From NCBI GenBank assembly GCA_049302185.1, contig JBAQLV010000013.1, positions 166,084 through 230,083 of the forward strand: 64,000 nt of DNA, given 5' to 3'. Numbering within the stretch: the first letter of the stretch is position 1; the number at the start of each line of letters is the position of its first letter. Source of the stretch: UBA1546 sp049302185. Its GTDB lineage: Bacteria; Nitrospirota; Thermodesulfovibrionia; Thermodesulfovibrionales; UBA1546. Under the pieces are notes generated by a model, which was given only the letters and a program-made list of their open reading frames with translations, did not search any database and was not told the origin of the DNA. The translations under genes and the position numbers were made by a program. This document shows, piece after piece, positions 58,469-64,000 of the stretch.

Positions 58469-61180
58469 ATGCGCTGGCATCAGAAAGAGACTAAAGATAT
58501 ATTAGACGACCTGCAGTCGTCTTCAAAAGGGCTTTCTTCAGAAGAGGCGCAGAAGCGGCTGCTCGAATATGGCCCGAATGAATTAAAGGAAAAAGAAAAG
58601 AGAACTCTTTTTATGATGTTCCTTGACCAGTTCAAGGACTTCATGATTCTTGTTCTGATTGCTGCTGCAATAATTTCCGGCATTATCGGCGAACCCGCGG
58701 ATACTATAGCCATTATAGTAATCGTTGTCCTTAATGCCGTCATAGGATTTATTCAGGAATACAGGGCGGAAAAGGCTATGGCTGCCCTTAAAAAGATGGC
58801 TGCGCACACCGCCCTTGTATTGAGAGGCGGCATGCCGGCAAATATTTCCGCATCAGAAATTGTTCCGGGCGATATTGTATTGCTTGAGGCAGGGAAAGTT
58901 GTGCCTGCTGATATGAGGCTGATAGAAACCGCACAGTTGAAAGTTGAAGAGGCAGCCCTTACCGGCGAATCTATCCCGGTAGAAAAACATATAAAGGCAT
59001 TGCATGACGAGATGCTGCCGCTCGGCGACAGAAAAAATATGGCATACAAAGGCACTACCGTGTCGTACGGCAGAGGCGCCGGTATTACAGCGGCTACCGG
59101 AATGGACACCGAGCTTGGAAAGATTGCAACCATGCTTCAGGAGGAAGAAGAGGTAAAAACACCCCTTCAAAAAAGGCTCGCTGCATTTGGGAAGAAGCTT
59201 GCCATTGCGGTGCTTGCAATATGCGCCGTAGTCTTCGGCATAGGGGTTTTCAGGGGCGAACCTGCCTTGTTGATGCTCTTGACCGCCATATCCCTTGCTG
59301 TGGCAGCGATACCTGAAGCGCTTCCTGCTGTTATAACCATATCCCTTGCCCTCGGCGCAAAGAAGATGGTTAAGCAGAATGCCCTGATAAGAAAGCTCCC
59401 TGCTGTTGAGACCCTCGGCTCCGTCACATACATATGCTCTGACAAGACAGGGACGCTGACACAGAACAGGATGAGGGTGGAAGAGATATATGTGGACGAA
59501 AGAATAGTAACGAGTTACGAGTTACGAGTTATGAGTAAAGAGGAATTTGATAAACTTGTTACTTGTCACTCGTCACTTGTCACTTTTTTCAATGCCCTTG
59601 CTTTAAGCAATGACGCGAAGCCTGACAGGGATGGGAATATCATCGGCGATCCTACAGAGGTTGCTCTTTTCAATATTGCAAAAGACAAAGGTTTTGATAA
59701 GAATGAGATGGAAAATCAGATGCCGAGGGTTGCCGAAATCCCTTTTGACTCCGACAGGAAGTGCATGACGACGTTTCACAAGATACAAGATACAGGATAC
59801 AGGATACAAGATGGAAAAAATCGTGCATCGTGCATCATGAATCATGCATCTTTTATTTCTTTCACCAAAGGCGCGATTGAAGTTCTTCTGGAAAAATCAG
59901 ACGGCATCCTCAAATCAGGCGGGACAGTAAAGATAGATAGGGAAGAGATTCACAGGGTTAATGAAAGGATGGCTGCTGACGGACTGAGAGTGCTCGGTAT
60001 TGCGATGAGGGGATGGAATGAGCTTCCCTCAGACATGTCCCATGAGAATGTGGAAAGAGGACTTATAATCATAGGCCTTGTAGGCATGATGGATCCTCCG
60101 AGGGAGGAGGCAAGGGAGGCAGTGGCAATGTGCCAAACTGCAGGGATAAAACCCGTTATGATTACCGGCGACCATCCGATTACAGCATGGGCAATTGCAA
60201 GAAGGATAGGCATTATTGAGGAAGATGATGTGCACTTTAACACCATAACGGGAAGAGAACTTGAGAAGTTATCCTTACAAGAATTCGAAGAGAGGGTTGA
60301 ACATATAAGTGTTTATGCGAGGGTTGCGCCCGAGCAGAAATTAAAAATAGTAAAAGCCCTTCAGGACAAAGGTCAATTTGTTGCAATGACAGGAGACGGT
60401 GTGAATGATGCGCCCGCATTAAAAAGAGCAGACATTGGCGTTGCAATGGGAATAACTGGAACAGATGTTGCGAAAGAGTCAGCTCACATGATACTTATGG
60501 ACGATAATTTTGCGACTATTGTAAAGGCAGTAAAAGAGGGAAGAAAGATATATGACAATATAAGAAAGTTTATAAAGTACCTTCTTACAACAAACTCAGG
60601 AGAGATATGGACACTCTTCTTCGCACCCCTTGTCGGCTTGCCGATTCCGCTTCTGCCGATCCATATACTCTGGATAAACCTTGTTACGGACGGGCTCCCT
60701 GCCCTTGCCCTCTCTGCCGAGCCCGCAGAGGGAGATGTGATGAGCAGACCGCCAAGGCATCCCAAGGAGAGCATATTCGCCCACGGATTGGGGCTTCATG
60801 CCATATGGGTCGGTCTCTTGATGGGTGGAGTTGTTCTGTTTGTCCAGGCATGGGCCATCAGGACGGAACATGCTCATTGGCAGACAATGGTATTTACAGT
60901 TCTGTGCCTTACTCAGCTTGGACATGTCCTTGCCATCAGGTCGGAAAAGGAGTCATTGTTCAGGATTGGAATATTTTCAAACAAATATCTCCTCGGTGCA
61001 GTAGCATTGACCTTTGCCCTTCAGATGGCAACGATCTATATACCATTCCTGAACCCTATTTTTAAGACAGAGCCTTTGACTCTAAATGAATTAATATTTA
61101 CACTCGCCATATCATCTGTGGTATTCTTTGCAGTGGAATTAGAAAAGCTTTTCAGGAGGAAGAAATGGCTCAGGTATTGA
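58469..61180 (+). CDS. P-type cation (Ca2+-type) ATPase with two repeat inserts
   Basis: P2-type ATPase, probably Ca2+ or Mn2+ transporting. ATG 58469 behind AAAGGGG gives 903 residues. Motifs: actuator TGES (ALTGESIPVEKH), membrane PEALP (IPEALPAVITI), phosphorylation DKTGTLT, nucleotide-domain FDSDRKCMTTF and hinge TGDGVNDAPALK, and a C-terminal four-helix cation ATPase domain. In the nucleotide domain two stretches come from inverted heptamer arrays: TSYELRVMSKEEFDKLVTCH.. after ERI, and HKIQDTGYRIQDGKN.. after KCMTTF. Both lie in surface loops. It overlaps purC by 16 bases. Confidence 0.94.
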   Translation: MRWHQKETKDILDDLQSSSKGLSSEEAQKRLLEYGPNELKEKEKRTLFMMFLDQFKDFMILVLIAAAIISGIIGEPADTIAIIVIVVLNAVIGFIQEYRAEKAMAALKKMAAHTALVLRGGMPANISASEIVPGDIVLLEAGKVVPADMRLIETAQLKVEEAALTGESIPVEKHIKALHDEMLPLGDRKNMAYKGTTVSYGRGAGITAATGMDTELGKIATMLQEEEEVKTPLQKRLAAFGKKLAIAVLAICAVVFGIGVFRGEPALLMLLTAISLAVAAIPEALPAVITISLALGAKKMVKQNALIRKLPAVETLGSVTYICSDKTGTLTQNRMRVEEIYVDERIVTSYELRVMSKEEFDKLVTCHSSLVTFFNALALSNDAKPDRDGNIIGDPTEVALFNIAKDKGFDKNEMENQMPRVAEIPFDSDRKCMTTFHKIQDTGYRIQDGKNRASCIMNHASFISFTKGAIEVLLEKSDGILKSGGTVKIDREEIHRVNERMAADGLRVLGIAMRGWNELPSDMSHENVERGLIIIGLVGMMDPPREEAREAVAMCQTAGIKPVMITGDHPITAWAIARRIGIIEEDDVHFNTITGRELEKLSLQEFEERVEHISVYARVAPEQKLKIVKALQDKGQFVAMTGDGVNDAPALKRADIGVAMGITGTDVAKESAHMILMDDNFATIVKAVKEGRKIYDNIRKFIKYLLTTNSGEIWTLFFAPLVGLPIPLLPIHILWINLVTDGLPALALSAEPAEGDVMSRPPRHPKESIFAHGLGLHAIWVGLLMGGVVLFVQAWAIRTEHAHWQTMVFTVLCLTQLGHVLAIRSEKESLFRIGIFSNKYLLGAVALTFALQMATIYIPFLNPIFKTEPLTLNELIFTLAISSVVFFAVELEKLFRRKKWLRY
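59507..59583. repeat. Inverted heptamer arrays in the ATPase gene (first)
   Basis: Left array of four GAGTTAC-type units (59507-59536), loop of about 21 bases, right array GTTACTTGTCACTCGTCACT and on (59558-59583). In frame. Confidence 0.87.
59780..59850. repeat. Inverted heptamer arrays in the ATPase gene (second)
   Basis: Left array AGATACAAGATACAGGATAC and on (59780-59814), right array CGTGCATCGTGCATCATGAA and on (59822-59850). Same GATACAR/GATGCAR unit as at lpxI and in the composite repeats. In frame. Confidence 0.88.
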
Positions 61181-62082
61181 TGGAGACTGATTTAAAGGAT
61201 ATAAAATTCCTCAGGCGCGGAAAGGTGCGCGATGTCTATGAGATAGATGACTATCTTCTGATAATAGCTACTGACAGGGTATCAGCCTTTGATGTCGTTC
61301 TTCCGAATGGAATTCAGGATAAGGGCAAAATCCTTACTCAGATATCAATATACTGGTTTAACCAGATGAAAGACATAATGGAAAACCATATTGTTGCAAC
61401 AGATGTAAAAGACTATCCAGAGGTTTTACATAAATACAAAGACATTCTTGAAGGAAGAAGCATGCTCGTTAAGAAGGCAAAGCCGATGCCTGTTGAATGC
61501 ATTGTGAGGGGGTATCTCTCAGGCTCGGGATGGAAGGAATACAAAAAATCAGGCACAGTCTGCGGCATTAAACTTCCCGATGGGCTTGTTGAATCCGCAA
61601 GGCTTGATGAGCCGATATTCACTCCAAGCACAAAGGCAGAAGAGGAGCATGACATAAACATAAGCTTTGATGAGATGAAAAAGATTGTCGGTGATGATAC
61701 TGCAAACAAGCTCAGGAATACAAGCCTCAGAGTCTATAAAAAGGCGAGGGAGATGGCAGAGAAGAAGGGAATAATAATCGCAGATACAAAGATGGAATTC
61801 GGCATATATCAAGATGCAGGATGCAAGATGCAGGATGCAAGCAGTCGGAAAGGGAAGTTGATTCTGATTGATGAAATACTCACTCCTGATTCATCACGCT
61901 TCTGGTCTATGAAGGATTATAAGCCCGGAAAAAGTCAGGACAGTTTTGACAAGCAGATTATCCGCGACTATCTTCTTACGCTTGACTGGAACCAGACATA
62001 TCCCGGCCCAAAACTTCCTGATGAAATCGTGGAAAAGACTGCTGCGAGGTATAGGGAGATATTGGGGATATTGACGGGGTAG
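61165..62082 (+). CDS. purC: SAICAR synthase
   Basis: Adds aspartate to CAIR in purine synthesis. The 305 residues show RRGKVRDVYEID, TDRVSAFDVVLPNGI, VECIVRGYLSGSGWKEYK, LIDEILTPDSSRFW and KQIIRDYL in order. Between KMEFGIY and GKLILIDEILT an extra stretch (QDAGCKMQDASSRK) is encoded by a heptamer array at 61810-61842; this is at the edge of the active-site strand pair, yet the catalytic motifs around it are intact. Its last 50 bases are duplicated at 63351-63399. Confidence 0.96.
   Translation: MAQVLMETDLKDIKFLRRGKVRDVYEIDDYLLIIATDRVSAFDVVLPNGIQDKGKILTQISIYWFNQMKDIMENHIVATDVKDYPEVLHKYKDILEGRSMLVKKAKPMPVECIVRGYLSGSGWKEYKKSGTVCGIKLPDGLVESARLDEPIFTPSTKAEEEHDINISFDEMKKIVGDDTANKLRNTSLRVYKKAREMAEKKGIIIADTKMEFGIYQDAGCKMQDASSRKGKLILIDEILTPDSSRFWSMKDYKPGKSQDSFDKQIIRDYLLTLDWNQTYPGPKLPDEIVEKTAARYREILGILTG
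61810..61842. repeat. Heptamer array in frame in purC
   Basis: Tandem CAAGATG/CAGGATG units, about four and a half copies, same unit as the left arms at 26052 and 35428. No right arm was seen. Confidence 0.85.
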
Positions 62083-62106
62083 GGGTATCGTAGCGCATAT
62101 CATGGT

Positions 62107-62382
62107 TTAATCCTTATATGAGGATACCTTGACCATCTCTATAGGCTGCTCCCTGCCACAATGCTTGCAAACTATTGCATCTTCTTTAATAATCTCTGCA
62201 CAGTAGGAACATTTTTTGGTATATCCTTTAGATGCCATAGGTGGAAGCAATGCAATAACAATAATAAGCAAAGGGAAAAGGGCGCATAGTATAAACCACA
62301 ATATCGGACTGCGCCCTTTTCTTATAGCTATAATGCTCCCCGCAATACCTGCAATAATAAGCAGAATAACATATCTAAACAA
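62107..62382 (-). CDS. Small membrane protein with C-terminal zinc ribbon
   Basis: A 91-residue protein with two membrane segments (about 3-20 and 27-48) and a C-terminal zinc ribbon: CSYCAEIIKEDAIVCKHCGRE, two CxxC pairs 12 residues apart. Ribbons of this kind occur in many small membrane proteins of unknown role. It lies 31 bases downstream of the prohibitin gene on the same strand, so the two may act together in membrane organisation; that is inference. Confidence 0.8.
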   Translation of the reverse strand: MFRYVILLIIAGIAGSIIAIRKGRSPILWFILCALFPLLIIVIALLPPMASKGYTKKCSYCAEIIKEDAIVCKHCGREQPIEMVKVSSYKD

Positions 62383-62413
62383 TGGGATTCTCTACTTTCT
62401 TATGATTATTAGC

Positions 62414-63271
62414 TTATTTTTTATGTATCTCACCTATACCAATAAATGGCACAGCCCCACCGCCTGTAACCTGCGGGAGGATCCCATTCCATTTTTCTAT
62501 AGCCTTGAGATTGGCCTCTATCTTTCTAAGCTCTATAAGGTCCGGTGAAATATTTGCCCTCTGCAGCCTCAAGGACTCTGCCTCTGCCCTTGCTGTTGTA
62601 ATCCTCTGCTCTGCCTCAATCTTTATTCTATCCAGGTCTCTCTTTGACTTTAGCGCAAGCTGTTCTGCTGTCTGCTTTGACTCAATGGCTTCCATAAATA
62701 TCTTGGAGAAGCTGAAACCTACGATAGAAAAAGCGTCAACTGCTATGTTGTGCGCCAAAAGTCTTTCAGCAAGGTTTGCCCTCATTGCCTCGCTTACCGC
62801 CGGTCTCTTTGTGATAAGCTCTTCTGCTGAATACTTGGCTGTCACAGCCTTTACCACCTCCTGCACTGCAGGGTCTATGATTCGCTCTTTAAAGTGTATG
62901 CCGATGGACTGATAGACAATATTCGCCTTATCCTGAACTATATGATAGTTAAGCGCAACCTCTGAACTCACTTCCTGAAGGTCAGACGATGAAGCAGCGG
63001 CATTCGTTAAAGATTTCTGAACCTTGACATCCATTATGGCAACCTTCTGCATTATAGGTATCCTGAAATGCAGCCCTTCTCCAAGCACATCCTTCTGAAC
63101 AGCGCCAAAATTAAGGACAATCCCTCTTTGACCTGCACCAACCTGCACCCATGGATTTAAAATCAGAAAACCGACCAGAATTGCTCCAATAATCAGCGCC
63201 AGCCTCATAGGTCCTTTCTTCATTGCAGACTGCATTGCCTCCTTAGCCCTGTAAACATCTCTTTCATCCAT
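62414..63271 (-). CDS. Prohibitin-family SPFH/Band 7 membrane protein
   Basis: A 285-residue membrane-anchored protein: one N-terminal membrane segment (about 23-40), then the SPFH domain starting VGAGQRGIVLNFGAVQKDVLGEGLHFRIP, and a long helical, likely coiled-coil stretch (ESKQTAEQLALKSKRDLDRIKIEAEQRI..) for oligomer formation. The order matches bacterial prohibitins, which form membrane rings or microdomains. AGGAGG precedes the ATG at 63271. Confidence 0.93.
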   Translation of the reverse strand: MDERDVYRAKEAMQSAMKKGPMRLALIIGAILVGFLILNPWVQVGAGQRGIVLNFGAVQKDVLGEGLHFRIPIMQKVAIMDVKVQKSLTNAAASSSDLQEVSSEVALNYHIVQDKANIVYQSIGIHFKERIIDPAVQEVVKAVTAKYSAEELITKRPAVSEAMRANLAERLLAHNIAVDAFSIVGFSFSKIFMEAIESKQTAEQLALKSKRDLDRIKIEAEQRITTARAEAESLRLQRANISPDLIELRKIEANLKAIEKWNGILPQVTGGGAVPFIGIGEIHKK

Positions 63272-63350
63272 TATACTTCCTCCTTCTTTCTTTGTTAATT
63301 ATAGCACAAAGAATAAGGGACACTGTCAAGTCTTTTCTGATGAAATTATT

Positions 63351-63399
63351 GGAAAACTGCGGCGAGGTATAAAAAGATATTGGGGATATTGACGGGGTA
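63351..63399 (+). repeat. Second copy of the purC 3' end
   Basis: GGAAAACTGCGGCGAGGTAT and the following AAAAAGATATTGGGGATATTGACGGGGTA match purC bases 62031-62081 with a few differences. The two copies are direct repeats enclosing the zinc-ribbon and prohibitin genes. Confidence 0.85.
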
Positions 63400-63525
63400 A
63401 GATTGCGCCGTGCTGCCCGCCTTATCAATGATAAAGCAGTCGGCATGAAGTCGTTTTGCAAGACCCATGACAGATCGCAAAGCTCGTTAATGCCTGTGTG
63501 CGTGTTATATGAAGTGGCAGTCCCT

Positions 63526-63935
63526 TTATTCTAAGGTCGTTTCAAAGTCTTCTTCAAGCTCTACGGATATTGTATCCATGATGCTCGGTTGAACATGACC
63601 TTCGAGGTCTGTAACTTTTGACAACAAAGCATCCAAATCCTCAGCAGGAATAAATTTACAAAAATCACTGAGGCCGATTTTCTGAAAAGTAGGACGTGAT
63701 AGCTCACCCATGACTTTTTCCTGACGATCCATTGGCGCAACAATAAAAAGCTTGATATTGAGAGCGGGAACAACAGAAATCAAATCGGACATCCTGAGAA
63801 GACCGGAGTAAATTGAAGTCGTTGTTTCAACTTCAAAAGCGCAAACAGGCGCGTTTTGACGAATCCAAATAACATCGTAAGCTTCCCCTAAAAGCAGACA
63901 CTCTGTAAGTAGAGCTTTCTGGCAAAATAACCGTC
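63526..63935 (-). pseudogene. Nuclease-like protein, 5' end lost at an IS element
   Basis: The minus-strand frame runs from the stop at 63526 back to about 63935 and has no native start. It reads EAYDVIWIRQ..VCAFEVETTTSIYSGLLRMSDLISVVP, then LFIVAPMDRQEKVMGELSRPTF. The D-V-I-W..FEVE arrangement with TTSIYSGLLRMSDL is what I associate with PD-(D/E)xK-like restriction or repair nucleases of uncertain type. The upstream part is cut off by the IS3-type element, with the junction probably near 63890-63905. Confidence 0.6.
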
Positions 63936-63947
63936 AGGAGGTTCTAA

Positions 63948-64000
63948 ATGAAGAGGACGAGATTCACGGAAACACAGATCGTAGCAATCTTAAAAGAAGC
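63948..64000 (+). mobile_element. IS3-family transposase OrfA, start only
   Basis: ATG 63948, with CAGGAGG six bases upstream, reads MKRTRFTETQIVAILKEA to the window end. This is the usual beginning of the IS3-family OrfA helix-turn-helix protein. The left end of the element should lie between 63887 and 63940, but I could not fix its terminal repeat. Confidence 0.85.

Noticed and set aside
63264..63461. Minus-strand 65-codon frame overlapping the prohibitin start
   Set aside because: It crosses the duplicated purC tail and the prohibitin ribosome site and has no family match; probably a chance frame.

Overview
The window reads as a chromosome segment of a Gram-negative, probably anaerobic bacterium. 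It has lipid A genes (lpxD, fabZ, lpxA, lpxI), a meso-diaminopimelate-type MurE (DNPR motif), a GTP-dependent PEP carboxykinase, and two reduced Fe-S assembly systems. Gene content and order would suit a Nitrospirota-like or other deep-branching phylum, but that placement is inference from memory.

Layout. 1-3.4 kb: a gene running off the left edge that looks like a tandemly duplicated kinase fold, then pckG. 3.7-8.3 kb: an M50 protease, a minimal SufC/SufB pair, and an ApbE / NusG-II / Gx-transporter cluster. 8.3-13.1 kb: uvrA (lacking the insertion domain), then a promoter and leader hairpin, a tiny basic protein and a DEAD-box helicase. 13.4-32.9 kb: a nearly complete division and cell wall cluster in one direction (mraZ, rsmH, ftsL, ftsI, murE, murF, mraY, a DD-carboxypeptidase, murD, ftsW, murG, murC, murB, ddl, ftsQ, ftsA, ftsZ), with a good promoter and three MraZ boxes in front. 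33.2-36.3 kb: lipid A genes. 36.3-47.4 kb: livK-like lipoprotein, thiE, a GGDEF fragment, typA, a flavoprotein, maf, a cold-shock gene with a terminator in its leader, a decayed kinase gene, panB, a fibronectin-III lipoprotein and argH. 47.5-52.3 kb: rpsO, pnp, an M16 protease and a PP2C phosphatase. 52.4-53.1 kb: decayed regulator and toxin-antitoxin remains. 53.2-55.5 kb: an Fe-S operon (iscR-like, tusA-like, an iscS-like gene without the PLP lysine, iscU). 55.8-57.4 kb: three tRNA genes with a DUF2155 lipoprotein gene and tadA between them. 57.5-62.1 kb: GDT1-like transporter, P-type cation ATPase, purC. 62.1-64 kb: an insert behind purC (zinc-ribbon protein, prohibitin), a nuclease-like gene cut by an IS3-type element.

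The most unusual property is the density of small repeats. At about 20 places there are tandem arrays of a 7-base (once 8-base) unit, often as a left array, a loop, and a right array with the complementary unit, so that each locus could fold into a long hairpin. Several sit in frame inside conserved genes (murD, ddl, the P-type ATPase, purC) or supply the ends of proteins (FtsL, IscR-like, ApbE, the DD-carboxypeptidase). A second family, GC-rich palindromes, lies in frame in apbE, murE and the fibronectin-III lipoprotein gene. A composite of both types occurs twice in opposite orientation, and a third family of about 130 bp looks like a miniature inverted-repeat element. This set of host-gene-tolerated elements is my best candidate for an undescribed system.

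All calls rest on reading the sequence and on family knowledge; no database search was possible. Frameshifts described as decay could also be sequencing or assembly errors.
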